A stretch of DNA of 64,000 nucleotides from Ptiloglossa arizonensis (GCF_051014685.1 NC_135058.1:13208811-13272810), one strand, 5' to 3'; counted from the stretch's first letter, positions 10,761 through 23,498 are shown. The notes: generated by a model from the sequence alone, not told the origin. Made by a program: numbers and translations.

Positions 10761-13700
10761 CCCGCGTCCCGTCGGTTCCTTTTTTCCTCGTTGCCCGCAT
10801 CCACCTCGGCACAGCCGCACGAAACGACCGGACTCGTCAAACTTTCGAAGGGCACCGACTCTCGTTATCGTCGCTCGCGCGAACACCACGGGGTGCCCCG
10901 ATTCGCCCCGAGTACACGACGATCGCCCGCGATTCGATCGCGAGTCTAGTCGCGATTTCGTTCATGGAGTTCGCGATTAACGCAAAGTCTCCGCTGGGAC
11001 CGACGCGAAGACACCATGCGTTTACGTTGCGTACGTACGTGTCCGTCTTCGTTGTTTCGAGCGGACGAATTAACAAGAAAATACAACAAAGATCAACCTA
11101 ACGGGTCGTTCGATAAAACTTATCGATAAGACTTAGTACTTTTAAGGTACTTTTTCACGCGCCGGTAACTCTTCTGTAGCGGTTTCTTTAACCATTGATA
11201 TCCGAGCACGACCGTAAATTAACCCTCGTTTCGTTTTTCCTCGCGTTCGGTATGATTTGTGCGATGTTCGATCAAGAAGCAACCCAACTGTCGCGTGAAA
11301 ACGTACCTTTAGCCTCCCAACGTGGCCATGAAACACGCGCGGGTCCGCTCGTTGAAAATCTATTAAGAAAATAACACCTCGTTAAACGGATCGGTGAGAC
11401 AACGCGGCAGCTTTCTAATAGATCGATGTTTACAGACCGTTGGAGAGCAACGTGGAGTTAGGCCCGAGCTGCAATTTGGCTAAACTACGAGGGGACACGG
11501 AGAGAACCCGATCTCCAGTTGCTCGTTTTGTGGTTTTATAGTTCACGGGGAACTTTGAACGTTCCGCGTTCCTCGTGTCCCTCGCTGCTCCGACGATCGG
11601 AGAGAGTTTCGCATTTTCCTGGGAACCCGAAAACGTCGCGTTTGTAATAATTGTCGAAACGAGTTTCCAAAGTGCAACGACACGGCGAACGCACCGGATA
11701 CCGATAGTCGATGGAGTTTGTTTCACGAGTTTCCCGTGGCGCGGAAAGGTCTACGCGTCGTGGAAACCGAGGTTTCTTTTTTTTATTTTATCAATCGCAA
11801 ACTGTGCAGAGTAGAACATTGTACGATCGTTTGGTATTTGTACGTATTTTTGAGGAAAAGAATCCGATGCGAATTACTCTTGTAAGTGGAATTATTATCG
11901 ACACGTGATCTGCTCTTTTATTGCCCACGCCATTGCATCTTTCGCGCAACTAGGAGGGAAACTGTTCAGACATTCTTCCGTTTCGGGTACAGTGTCGCCA
12001 GTATTGTTTTTCGTCAACCTTCAAGTCGTGTTACGTCTCACTTCTTTAAGGTTTCTTCGTCGCGCCAAATGGAGCAAATATTTCACGATTATTTATTTAC
12101 TTTGACGTGGAAAAATAATCAACGCGAGTCTTCGTCGATCGTTGGTAATCGTAAAAGGTAGGAAACGCGGGCAACCGATACGCGAACCAATGACACCACC
12201 TGTCACCAATTAGGAAGCAAAACACCTTCTCCGATTTGTCGATAGATAATACACACACGCGCGCACACGCACAGATACACGGAACGCGTAACAAGCGGGA
12301 GTAGATTGAAATCGGTCACTTATCCCAGAGATTTCGAGCGATAAAACGGAAACATTGTAAACCGAAACCAGCGAATAAAGATATTCCGATTAAAAGGCAT
12401 TTATGCAAGGTTAATTGAGCCCACTGGGCGCAGGATTATAGTAAAAGTTAACGGTAATTATCGTCTCGGTTGCGACCCGATCGTTTCGATCGACAGACCG
12501 TAAAAGCCCGGGAACGTATTGTATACGTTAATTGCTTCAATTTTAAATATTCAAATCGAGGAAGGAAACTTTATCGTCGTTGGAAAGTAACCGGGCGATG
12601 CTCTAGGGTTAAGTTTAATAACAGCGTTATGCTTGCACTCTGACATTTATGCATCGATACGTATGTATATATCGGAACGTTGCCTCGTCGTGTATTTATT
12701 TTATAATAAAGGCTTCGGCGTTGTTCTTATTATTGCTATTATTATAATTATTATGCCTTTCCGCGTAAGAGTACGCAACCGGAATACCAAGGATATGCAA
12801 GATGGATGTAACCCCGATATTAAATTCTCATTATTCGCTTCGAAAAATGTGAAAACCATTCCTTTGGCGAACGTTTGGTGTACGGCCGCGCGAAATTTAA
12901 CGCGGATACGATTATAAACTTTCGATAATAACGGCGAGGACGATAATAACGAGAAACGGTGGTCGTTTATTTTTTCGCATAGATTGTTCGTGCAATCGGG
13001 GTGTCGGTTGCTCGGCTATTAGCGACATTGTGGTACCGGGTGAAGCCGCGTTACACGTGAAATTCAATTTTCATAAACGAGCGTCTCGCAACGGAGAAGT
13101 TTCCGCGGTGTCCTTAATGCGGATAATATAATCGTTTACGTTCCGACGTTCCGTTAACAACGCTAAAAAGCCCGGAGTTCCACGCTTATCGATGTATCTG
13201 CAGTTAATAACGCGAGTAAAAACGCTCGCTCTCTCGGAACCGCGAACACGCATCGAAGGATGTTTAAGAGGATCGACAATTACGGTCGACAGGCCATTAC
13301 CACTCGCATATATAACGTGTTTTAAATGAACAGCCTCCGTTGCTTTTAAGTTCGCCTGAAAAGGCGTATAAAGTCAGCGGACTCGTCAAAAGTTCCGGAG
13401 GGCAACCGGTCGTTAGGTTGCGTGACACGGTCGCGCTAATCGGCTCGCGTCCTCGCGTGTACGCATTCGAATGCTCCGCGATCGAAAATTAAAAATAACA
13501 GGCAAATTACGCCGGTGCTCCGTGGGAAGAATATTAAATATAACCCCCTACCCCCCGTCCCCTCCAGGTTCATCCGATCGGGACCGTTAAAAATTTGTCG
13601 TACATTGTTGCGTTACAATGCACGGAAACCGATTCCCGCGAAATTGCCGCGATTACGCGCCGCGCCATGTGATGCCTAACGGCGAGGAGGACTCGTTCAT

Positions 13701-15224
13701 GGCCTGTGTGTACGCGGTGTCCGTTTGTTTCGTGAAACGCGAGGTTAACGTCGCCCGTATTATGCGGGAATAATGCGCGCGAAGACGACAAGCGACGGAA
13801 AAAAGGCGCGTCTCGTTTCTTTTCGGTAAAACGCTCGTCGCTCGAACAGTAGAATATGCTAATGCGTTCCCCGAAACACGCCGGAGAAAGGGATTCGGGT
13901 AATTGTTAAAGAAACTCTCCGGCGAACGTGGACGCAAATTGCCGGGCTTTCCTTGAAGCGTTGCCACGATCTTTTGGATTTCGATTCCGAAAAACTCACG
14001 CCGTCGTCTTTCGGTGGCTTCTTCGTCTCTGCTGTCGTTTCTTTTTCAACGTCGTTGTCTTCGTCGTCATCGTCGCGTATTCCTGGCTCTATCGTCTTTA
14101 TCGTACTCGCCACCTTCTCCGCGTTCGTCGTCTTCGTCGAATTTCCCGATCTCTGGGATCTGCGTGGTCCTCGTCGTTTTTACGCGGTGATATCCGGCTT
14201 CGTCGTGTCGGTAGCCTTCGCATCGGCGAAGGTTCCTCGCGATCGAGGTCCGCGGACTCGGATTCGCGGGGACGAATTGGCTCGCGGCACGCATTATCGT
14301 CGAGCGGTTCGACCGCGCGAAAAGAAGCGACGGGAGGATCGCCGCGAGAAAATCACGCGACGGAGCGAATCGCAATTTATAACGAGGACGGGAATAGTCG
14401 TTGCCGTCTACCACCCGCAATCGGGACAAAACGAGCAACGAATGCGGCCTGTAACGCAAGCATATAATTATACATAAAGTATCATTAAGTTGCCATAATT
14501 CTTATGTTATTGCATTATTTAGCGGCGGCGCCCCGCTGGGTCGGACGTGGAATCCTCCCAAGTGCGGCCGCGCGCAAGCGCGTTTTACATCTTTGTACAC
14601 AGGCGCGTATCCAGCTATTATAAGTAATACACATGCCGCGCGTACTTTCCAGCCGTTCCACGTGAAAAAGAAGCATGGCCCGTCGCGATGCAAACGAAGG
14701 GGGTTACAGGAAACCGGGGATGATATAGGGGACCGCGTGGGCCATCGAGTTCTCCGGCATCGAAACGTCTACTATCGAGGAGAGCGGTTCCCGGCTACCT
14801 GTGGGCGGCGGCCATTTTCGAATATTAGTCGCGGCCTGGGAATACTCGCTCGCTCGATATCTTTCTTCATCGTCGACGGAATACAGCGATCGGGTTTTCG
14901 AACGATTTTCGATCTTGGAACCGACGCGACCGGTGAGTATTTTCGAAACAATTTCGAAAACTCGACTAGTCGCTTCGCCTACGCCCTTGCGTCGATTCGT
15001 GGCGCCATCTGGACGGTTCGACTTCGCGTCACTGTTTCGAATAATTCGTTAAATTCTACGATTACTATTTTTTCTTCGCGCATTGGTTTCCAGTATCGGT
15101 CGAAGGCAATATTATTGGCAATATTATTCGTGCCGCGTCGATTTAACTATCAATGCCCCAAACCGTAGACTCTAAAACACTTTCATTTGCGACCGAACCG
15201 ACGCGACTGGGTGGCCAATGTCCG
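10761..15224. other. No gene seen; AT-rich islands near 12.4-12.75 and 14.45-14.52 kb
   Basis: Two less CG-rich stretches stand out. 12380-12640 contains a gcatttatgcaaggttaatt phrase (octamer-like plus TAAT core), a ggtaattatc and several attt/aatt cores. 14450-14520 contains tataattatac, catt(aag)ttgcc and gttattgcattattt. These could be homeodomain/POU-type regulatory elements. A 5-bp stem with a GAAA loop lies at 13353-13366. The rest shows nothing. Confidence 0.45.
12250..12272. repeat. CA/CG alternating microsatellite
   Basis: Alternating purine-pyrimidine run of acacacgcgcgcacacgcac type, a potential Z-DNA former. Confidence 0.8.
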
Positions 15225-15305
15225 CGGGGTTTGGATAGCTCAATTAGTAGAACAGTCCGCCGGAACCGAGAAAGATTCCAGCTCGAACCCAATCGCTCCG
15301 GTTGT
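15225..15305 (+). mobile_element. tRNA-derived SINE-like sequence (copy A)
   Basis: The plus strand reads ggtttggatagctcaattag then tagaacagtccgccggaacc, a textbook tRNA 5' half. The tggatagctcaattagtag part matches the polymerase III A box and D arm (15232-15250). About 35 bases later agctcgaaccc (15280-15290) matches the B box at 9 of 11 positions. The T-stem does not pair and the 3' acceptor half has drifted, so it is not a working tRNA. One frame reads WIAQLVEQSAGT, a peptide familiar from accidental translation of tRNA-like SINE heads. Copy B lies 450 bases downstream. Confidence 0.6.
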
Positions 15306-15680
15306 ACCCACGGTCGACTCTTCTTCTCCTTCAAATTTATTCCTCTGTTACCATTATTCGTCGTCCGCCACGAATTTCTCCATCTTGGTCTACTAGACGA
15401 TTTGTCAATACGCGACAATGCTCCCGTTTTCAAGCTCCTCGAACGTACAGATCATCGACGACTCGCTTCCTTCGCGCGCAATTCTATCCAATCTCCGTAC
15501 TATTCCAAACGTTCGAGCATTGTCCACCCTGGATAGACTCCAACAGGCACTCAGCGCTTACACTCTTCCTTCGGTGCGCAATTCCAATCACGTCCACCTT
15601 CAATTTCGAACTTCGACCATTGACCAGGTTCACCGGACACCCGACACGCGGCACAGCGCCGATTACTAGGACGTCTCCGC
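15306..15680. other. Spacer between two tRNA-like sequences
   Basis: No gene seen. C/T-rich patches near 15317-15350 and 15440-15500. It could be the body or flank of copy A, but no poly-A tail or target-site duplication is visible. Confidence 0.4.
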
Positions 15681-15746
15681 GTCTCGATGGCTCCGAGGAG
15701 GATCCGTGAGCCGTAAAGGGTCCAAGGTTCGAATCCAGGTCCAACG
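15681..15746 (+). mobile_element. tRNA-derived SINE-like sequence (copy B)
   Basis: A perfect B box, ggttcgaatcc, lies at 15726-15736. It is followed by aggtccaac, which can pair with the gtttgga-type acceptor end seen in copy A. Upstream, tcgatggctcc aligns with the tggatagctca of copy A, and gccgtaaagggtcca aligns with its accgagaaagattcca. The D-loop/anticodon part is about eight bases shorter than in copy A. The two copies are thus diverged relatives in the same orientation. Copy B keeps the better 3' half and copy A the better 5' half. Confidence 0.55.
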
Positions 15747-18606
15747 GGTCGGTTTTCTCCGCGGGTATTATCGTATCGGTCAGAATGGTTGTCGAGTTAA
15801 CGCGGCGCAGGTTGGCCGTTGTCACTTTTACAAGCGGCGGCGACCGGTACGACCGCTTCGTTCCGAGCGCTCGCTCGCTCGCTGACGCAGGTGTCGAGCT
15901 CACCGGCTAGATTTCAGACGTCTTGGTATTCGACGGCGCGTAGATACACGGGCGCAGGGATCCGCGCCGCTTGAATCCCGCTTTTCGCAATATAGCCGGG
16001 GACGTTTTGTTCGTCCCGTAGGCTACGAGCGCGCTTAACTGACTGCGAATTAAAATTCCAGAATATAAGCGATTGCTTACGACGATTAATCGCACCCCTG
16101 CTGGTACGCTCGCCGCGCGCGCTCCGGCACCGGACACATCGCCGGCGACCGAGGCGACGCTCCTTTATTTTTCCTATCGAACGATTCTTCGAGCGTTTTC
16201 GAGCGGCCCCCGACATACATATATCGGCGCATTTGCCGCATCGGGTTTCGATAAATCTTCGCCGTGTCTTTTACCGGAGGCACGGTCACGCAGCTCCGCT
16301 CGTCCCACTCAAACCGGGAGATATACACGAGAAATACAAAGATCCCGAGGGCTCGACCGCTCGGTAATTCGTATCGGCGACAACCATTTAAGTGGCCGTA
16401 GATAGATCACTCGATAGACGACTTTTCGTCCGTTGTTGCGTACCGGCCGCGTGTAACCGCGAGGAGCTCCAACCGATGCGCCCGAACGATGTTCGCGATC
16501 CAGCAGAAACCCGACTTTTCGACCATAAATCCCGTTTTCGCGATACGCGACGCTATTAGTCATTGCGACACGAAATACTGACCAATAGCCAAACAAACTT
16601 TTTCGATTCGTTCGATCGGTGATGCCGCGTTTCGTCCTGTGTGCGTTCTCTACGGTTCTCCTCTCGAAGATTCCTCGTCGCGAGCCTCGAAGCTACTCGC
16701 TCGAATATTCGAACCTTTCGACGATTCGGGATATAGTTATTTAATCGTTCGTTTGGAACGAAACGTCCCATTGGTACCACAGAAGGGGAAAAGAAGAGGG
16801 GGTTGAAGAAAATTATTCCTTTTACCGATAGTATCGTATGGAAATTGGAGACGAAAGAAAAGATTGTGTAACGTTGAGTAACGTCGAGTATAAAGTGGTG
16901 TAATTATAATTAGTGTGGAAATACACGGATGAAAAACCGTAGAGGTACCGTCGAGATCCAAGTCTGTACAGTATGTATTAATAGTTTTGGATATAGGTTT
17001 AGAAGATCTTGAGGGGACATCGAAATTAACTTTTCAAGAAGGTTCAATCTGGAAATAACACTATTAGCTTAAAAAGGAACGTCCGACTGGCCAAAATTAT
17101 CCTTGATTTCAAAGTTGCACAAATATAACCTAGCTGCCATCGACTCGTAATCATAGACGGTTATAGTTGTTGTGTGCTTAAACATGTGTCTATGATTCGA
17201 ACGTTATTTCGATCTGAACTTCGACTTGAATAGTATTCCGTAGAATATTTCTATTTTGATCAAGAAAACCAGCGTATTTAAACTGAACAAAAATATTTAA
17301 AAAATGTTTCCCCAATTTTGTCGCCAGAAGAAACTTATTCTCATTTATCGTGTCGGGTAAATAGTTTTCCCGTTTTTCTAAATAAAATTCAACGGTTCTT
17401 TTTAACATTTGTGACGAACGTCGATCGTTAAATTGTGCGCGTTATATATAATAATGATACTCGCCCACGTAATATTGTTCGATAAACTGGTCGACCCATT
17501 TGGTTCCCACGTCGAGTCGACTTTCCTGTCATATTGTTCTCGGGTTAATGTCGGATCGATACGAGCTTGAACATTTGCAGACACATTATATCGCGTTATC
17601 GAGTTTATAAATATCCGAGACGAAGAACAAAAAAACATCAATACCGTGCTAACTGTCGCAGAATGATTTTTATTTACGTGGCTATTTAATTTATGACTGG
17701 TCTTTACTAGGCCAATCAGCAAATTCAATGTAGGATAATGACATGCGTGAAAGTAACGGCCATTAGTGTCTCTTGTGAACTGGAATAGATTTGTCAAATA
17801 GATTAATAATAATACCCTGACTGTATCGCTCTAGAGTTCTGCACGGTATAAATCGAGGAACCGAACGGAATATAATACGCGGAAGAAGAAACAAATGTGT
17901 GCTGTTATCCTAACCTAGAATCCTGAAGTTCGAAAGCTTTCGTCGATAAGGAAATTTTTGATCGGTTAATTGTAACGATTATTTAAAACATAATCGTAGA
18001 AAATATTAGGATCGGAAAATTCCAATTGAAAGTTCTCTTTACGGTTTTCTATGTGCTCGAAAAAAAAAGAAAAGAAAAAAAATATATATACACAACTGTA
18101 GCGCGCAGCGATCGTAAAACCTCGTAAGAATAAAAATCGATTTATCGCGGTGGAAATTTTACAGGAACGCGACGCATCCGCACTTGTAAATTGGCGGCGA
18201 TTCGTTTCGAACTTGACACAATATGCTCGCAGAGTGCATCCCGCGACGGCTATAAAATTCCGCGGTAAATCGTCGAGCGCGTGGAATCTCGCGAATGCAA
18301 TCCGCGGGATTGCATTTTTATCGCGGTAGGAATCGATGGTCCCTTATATCGAGCAACGCGATCGTCAAGAGGGTTACGCGCAGGATTCGATTTACTCGAG
18401 GACGGTATTAAAACGGTGGAACAGTAAAATGGTCGAGACACGCGATATCGGTGAGAAAACTGGAATGCGGAGGTGAGTATGTGTTACGCGCGGTCCGGTA
18501 TACTTTTAATTTATCTAAATCATCGGAGCAGAAGACGCGCGTCCTGAAAATGCTCGTGCGCGGGTATCGCAGCAAGAAAGAAAGGATACTCGGGGCGTCA
18601 CGCGGT
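15747..18606. other. No gene seen
   Basis: A CTCG tetranucleotide run lies near 15871-15884. From about 16730 to 18100 the sequence turns AT-richer with fewer CpG. A run of aaaaaaaagaaaagaaaa with tatatata follows at 18060-18090. A GTGAGT donor-like word occurs at 18474 after a short open stretch from an ATG at 18429, too short to count as an exon. Confidence 0.5.
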
Positions 18607-18690
18607 ACGCATGCGCCCGTGCTGAGCGCGCGACTCCGGCGCATGCGTGGTTGCGGCCGCACGAAGAAAAGGAGGAGCCATGGCGTGGTT
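18607..18690 (+). promoter_or_regulatory. Candidate CpG-rich promoter with paired NRF-1/Ewg-type sites
   Basis: acgcatgcgcc at 18607-18617 and its exact reverse complement ggcgcatgcgt at 18638-18648 form a perfect 11-bp inverted repeat around a 20-base spacer. Each arm contains the (G)CGCATGCG core bound by NRF-1 (erect wing in flies), a factor typical of CpG-rich housekeeping promoters. About 30 bases on, ggaggagccatggcg gives an ATG (18680) in a vertebrate-type strong context within an open frame that runs to 18994. Its translation has no recognised domain. The paired motif is seen directly; promoter function is inferred. Confidence 0.4.
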
Positions 18691-20384
18691 GCTCGCACAA
18701 CGGGCGCGCGATGCCCCGGTACAAAAAGTACATTGCATTTATAAGTCATTTATTATGAATTACACGATGGTATATTTAAAATGGGAGGCATGTCTTGTAC
18801 GTGGATATATGGGATATCGAGATTATAACGCATGCGGCGGAGAGAAACCGGGACTACAACGGCCTGGGATACGCGCAACCGGACGTTATCGTGTAGGTGT
18901 TCTCGCGTGCGTACGTACCACCACCACGCGGGAGCTTCGCTCTGTGAATCGTCCGCGCCACGCATGCACGCGTCTACAAATTGGTAGTGCGTAGTCGCAT
19001 GCCGACTCCTGGATAAAACGTGGAAACCGTCTACCCGTGTGTTTCCCTTTTTTTCTACCCTCCCCGTCCCTCTTTCTTTCTTCTTTTTTCAGCTACTCCC
19101 TCTTTCGCAGGCTGCTACTCGCCGAGCGGAGAAACGCGCCGCGTATCGAGTATACGAGAAAATTAATTTCCATCGGCGATGTCCTACCTAATGGTTTCGC
19201 GTTGGCAACCAGTTCAGCGGTTCGTGTTTCCATCCCGATCGGCGAATAATCAGGAAGAGCATTGTCCGGGATTTTCAACGAGTGTCGGTGGTCGATGACT
19301 TTCTCTTTGACCTTGCGTCGGTGACGTTGCACTCCTTATCGCCGGCTAGTCGGTCACAGAATAAGCAATTAATTCGAACAGTTGTACGATGCGTCGGTGA
19401 AAAGCTTTCGTCAAGGATAATTAATCGCGAGGAGCCTCGTCGACGAGATTGCCTTTCATGTAAGCGATACGAGGCCCTAATGCCCGTGATGTTGCTGAGG
19501 TATTTATTAACTATTATACTCGACACTGCGTCGCTTAGTTTCTCCTCCAGTCTTTTCTTTTTTTCCCCTTTTTCACCGTCGCCGCGCAATTATTTACTAT
19601 TCAACCACGTATTACGGCAGTTTAGACGGAAAGTATCCGACGATAATCATATATTACGCGTACAAACGTCTTTCTATTTGTCTATTAAATCTTCGGAACG
19701 TCACCCAGTGAAAGGCAAGCGCTGTCCGTCGGACGCGGAGATAGCAGATGACTGTGTCACGATGACCGTGCGCCGGAACCTTGCGATCCGGCGACACGTT
19801 TCCGCATCTGTAGCGATTCACCTTTCACCTATTCGAGCCACCATGAAGTATCCTTCGTTGTCGTTTACGATCGAACCGATCGACCGTTCCGCGCCGTGCC
19901 AAGTGAAAAACTAGCGGGAGACTTTGCTTCTGTTTCTTGCGCGCGAACGAACAGTCGACGGTGATAAAAAGTCCCGCGGACTACCCAATCTCGATCGTCC
20001 AGATTTTTAATCGATTCAAATCGGTCCAACGGTCGCGGTCGAAACATTGAACGAATCCAGACGCGAAAACCAATTCAATTGAGACTGCTTTACCGTACCC
20101 TTCTTAACTTGTACGAAAAGGCGTACCAACGGTACAACCGAGCGATGCGAAAGTCTCTCCGGGTCGGATAGGACCCAAACGCGGCACGGCGAGGGTTCAT
20201 CCGGCGAGGATCCCGTGTCCGCGGGTTTCCCGCGTCCAGGCGTTCGGTACCCGGTCGAAAATGAACCGGCGTCGATCGGCTCGGTGTCCCGCTCGTACGT
20301 ACGACGACGAAACGAGATTATTAGATATATGCGGTTAGTACACGAACGTAACCGTGGAAGAAGAGGGAGAAAGGGACGAGGTAG
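18691..20384. other. No gene seen
   Basis: T/C-rich at 19035-19100. No RNA gene, domain or repeat recognised. Confidence 0.5.
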
Positions 20385-20514
20385 CGAGAGACGGAGAGAC
20401 GGATAGACAGAGAGAAAGAGAGAGCCACGGGTGTGTTGTGTATCGCGCTAAGGGGTAAACGGCCTCGCAACAACCTAGACGTGCCTTGACCCACGAGAGA
20501 GAAAGAGAGAGACC
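20385..20514. repeat. Interrupted GA-rich repeats
   Basis: Two purine runs, about 20385-20426 and 20493-20514, of gagaga/gaaaga type separated by mixed sequence. Confidence 0.75.
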
Positions 20515-21281
20515 GGCACGGCGAGTGGCGTCGCGGAACGAAAAGAGACGGCCGAACCAGAGCCCACGGAGAAAGAATCAGAGGAGGGGAGACGGAGTTT
20601 AGAGAACAGGTGCGCGACCATTGACCGCCGGCTTTGGTTACCCACTGAATTATCATATACGAACGTTGCGTCGGCGATCGAGCGATTTAATCGCGCCGAT
20701 TACCGACGAACCGTGCCGCTCAGGGGTGAGGTCAATTAAGATGGGTTACCGGATAATAATACGTTTAGGGGTGAGCAGCGCGAACTTCGCCGCGGCGGAA
20801 TCGCACGGACGCGCGAGTTCTCTCGTCCTCGCCAGATCGTTGCACGGATAATGCGCGCGAGCGCGCGGGACAACGGGAACCGAACGCGCGCGTTAAACGC
20901 CGCCGATTGATTCCGGAACGCGCGTGCGTGCACGTACCCGCGACACGGCAGTGAATTATCGCCAATTTTATTAATTATCGCGTGCGTTATTATTGCGGAT
21001 CGGTGTAAATTACATCCAGCCGTGACTTATCGGCGCGACGCTACTCGCGGCGCACTTTGAAGCCGGGATTCTTATATAAATTAAATAATTCAACGGCGCG
21101 CCCGCGGCGTGATTACATTTATTTTTTTATCCCTTTTAACCTTCTTCTTTTTTTACTCGACGAAGGTTCCTTCGCGACGCGAATTCTCGAAGAAATCGAA
21201 CGATCCGGGATCGATTCGCGATGCAACGAACCGTTTCGGATCGTTGGCCAGGGCCGAGCGTACGGATCGGACGACCGATAC
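20515..21281. other. No gene seen; CG-rich alternating runs
   Basis: 20840-20945 has several cgcgcg words (gcgcgcgagcgcgcgg and others). 20950-21020 has AT-rich taatta-type cores. Confidence 0.5.
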
Positions 21282-21295
21282 GATCTCGCGAGATC
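21282..21295. repeat. 14-bp perfect palindrome
   Basis: gatctcgcgagatc is its own reverse complement. Confidence 0.8.
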
Positions 21296-21357
21296 TTTGG
21301 GTCACCTACTCGGATGGAATTTTGCACGTAGGTAGGTCGCACCGTGTATAATGTACG

Positions 21358-21506
21358 GTACGCGCGCGAGGAGATCGAACGTGGCGATACAGGGGCCATC
21401 TCCCGCGCTTACAGGATATACAGACATCCTTTTCGCGCCCGGCGAGATTGCCCCCGAACGAATAGGAGCCGACGTAACACCGGGAGCGATCTCCTCCCGC
21501 GCGTAC
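21358..21506. repeat. Inverted repeat, 20-bp arms
   Basis: The arm at 21358-21377 (gtacgcgcgcgaggagatcg) matches the reverse complement of the arm at 21487-21506 at 19 of 20 bases, around a spacer of 109 bases. A related, shorter phrase ccatctcccgcgcttac lies inside the spacer at about 21397-21413 in the orientation of the right arm. It could be the ends of a small foldback element or MITE. No flanking target-site duplication is obvious. Confidence 0.6.
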
Positions 21507-21769
21507 ACTACCGAATATATAGTCCCGTTGGTTAATAATTCCCGACAGTCTCCAGTGGAAGGTTCTGGATTCGGAATACTACTCCATGGGTGATATACGT
21601 ACTGTGCACGGTTTATAAGGTGACATCTGGAAGTAGACGGAGACAAAGTGTAGACGTTGGTTAATTATTGTTGGGAATCTTGAATGAAAAAATCTTGAAA
21701 ATTTTACAGAAGCAATTTAACTGGGTCATCCTGTTCTCGGTCACCACTGTTCGTTCGCAATGCAAACAC
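21507..21769. other. No gene seen
   Basis: Unique sequence; nothing recognised. Confidence 0.45.
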
Positions 21770-21824
21770 GCGTATATATACGCTTTGGTGATAATGGCTA
21801 GGAAAATTGCACGTATATATACGC
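21770..21824. repeat. Pair of cgtatatatacg palindromes
   Basis: gcgtatatatacgc (21770-21783) is a perfect 14-bp palindrome. Its core cgtatatatacg recurs at 21812-21823, 41 bases on. The phrases atgcaaa and atgcaaattgg flank the pair. Confidence 0.75.
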
Positions 21825-23460
21825 TAACGATGCAAATTGGTCGAGCGAATCTCTTCCTTTGATGCATTGTTGCGCACGGTGTACACCGTAGTCCCGTGAA
21901 TTTTCAGCCGAGTTGCGTCACGCTCGTAGCCGTCCACGACGACCAAAGAATAACGTTAAAAAGATCCGGCTCCGTTAATCTTGCCTTTTATCGTCCATCG
22001 TCGTTTCGAAAGCGCGCGAACTCAACGATAGGTAAAACGTGGCTCGCCGAAAGACCGCGTTGAATCTAAACTTTCTCAGCAATTCGTCGGAGGTCTCGCC
22101 GAACGTGCTTTCGCGCATTGGAATTATTTATCGGTGTTTAGATACATCTTCGGCCACGGCTTAAAGTTATGATTCGTTCCGGACTAAGGAATCTCGTGAT
22201 TTGTCGCGGACTTTGAGAACCGACCGACCATAACCGTAAATAAACGAGTGTCCATAACCAATAACAGGTAGGAGTTGGCTTTTATAAACGCTTAGGTCCG
22301 ACTCGCGGGATTAGTTACGAGTGAAGCGCGTATCTGGAGAGATTACCGGAATGCTCGCGAGGTTCCGAGTGCGAAGAGAGACGCGCCACGAGAGCGGAGT
22401 CGCGATCGAAGATCGAGGAAGTCGGTGAGAGAGTCTGTCAATTAGTGGTTAGTGCACGAGAGAGTCGACGAAGTGTAAAGAGGGATCGATGGAGGGAGCA
22501 ATGTTCAGGGAACGAGAAGATTAGATACCGACGAGTACCCGACGAGTTTAGAAGGGTTGAAGTTTACTTAGTTGCCAATTAGCGTCGAACGCATTATTAT
22601 TACCGTTAAAAAGGGTTCCTCGTCCAACGAGCTGGCTCCGTGCACCTAATATTCCTACGATCGCGACGTCGACGTTCGTCACTGTTGCCTCGCGCACTAG
22701 GTGCGTATCCCCGAGACTCTGTCCGAGACTTCCGTGTAGGTTCGCGTCGTCCTCGTCTACGAAAGCTTCTCGTTCGAGCTTCGATCGAATTTTACCTTGT
22801 CTACCTCGCGTGCTTCGACCGAATTACAAGCTTCGTCTCGTGTACTTCCCTCCCGCTCTACTCCTACTTAACTATTCGCTTTTCCTTGCGACGACTTCGA
22901 GTTACATCGATAACGGTGCCACCGAGTTTTGCTCGACACCTGCTCGACGTCCCTTTTCCCTGTCCAACGTTTCTTGTCCAACGTTGAACGAATAATCGCG
23001 ACCTTATATATCGCAACGACACCTAACGCCGATTTCTCACCGTTGAGCGATGCACGTGACGCAAGAAAGTCGATATTATTATCGTTATCGAGAACGCCGT
23101 AGGACGCGGATCGAGGTGCCGACCGAGCCTAATCCGCGCCGGGCTAAATGTCAAGCTTCTCGGATGAAAGACAGCACAGTTTCGCGGTTCCACTGGTCCG
23201 AGACTATCCGCGGGCGGATCTTCACGGTCGCGATAAGCGTTCCCTTAAACGCATTGTTCCGCCATCGACGAGGTAAGTGGTTCTTCCGCGGGTAGCGCGG
23301 CGTGTAGCCGTCGAACAAATTACACAGTGGTGCGGAACAGTAGCGCGTAACCGTGCAGATAGCGAGCGCCGGTAGTGGGTAATTCCAATGAAAGTGCAAT
23401 TCAGGCCGCGCAGTGGCATTAACAACGCCACTTTCGCACTTCTTTCTTTCGAGATTCGGT
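21825..23460. other. No gene seen
   Basis: CG-rich unique DNA. 22640-22990 has open frames in two phases without domain content. Confidence 0.5.
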
Positions 23461-23498
23461 TTTTTTTGCTCTCTCTCTTTCTCTCTCTCTCCTCTCGT
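23461..23498. repeat. CT microsatellite
   Basis: Poly-T followed by interrupted (CT)n on the plus strand. Confidence 0.85.

Noticed and set aside
15187..15396. Short open frame containing WIAQLVEQSAGT
   Set aside because: The peptide is the accidental translation of a tRNA-like SINE head, not a protein.
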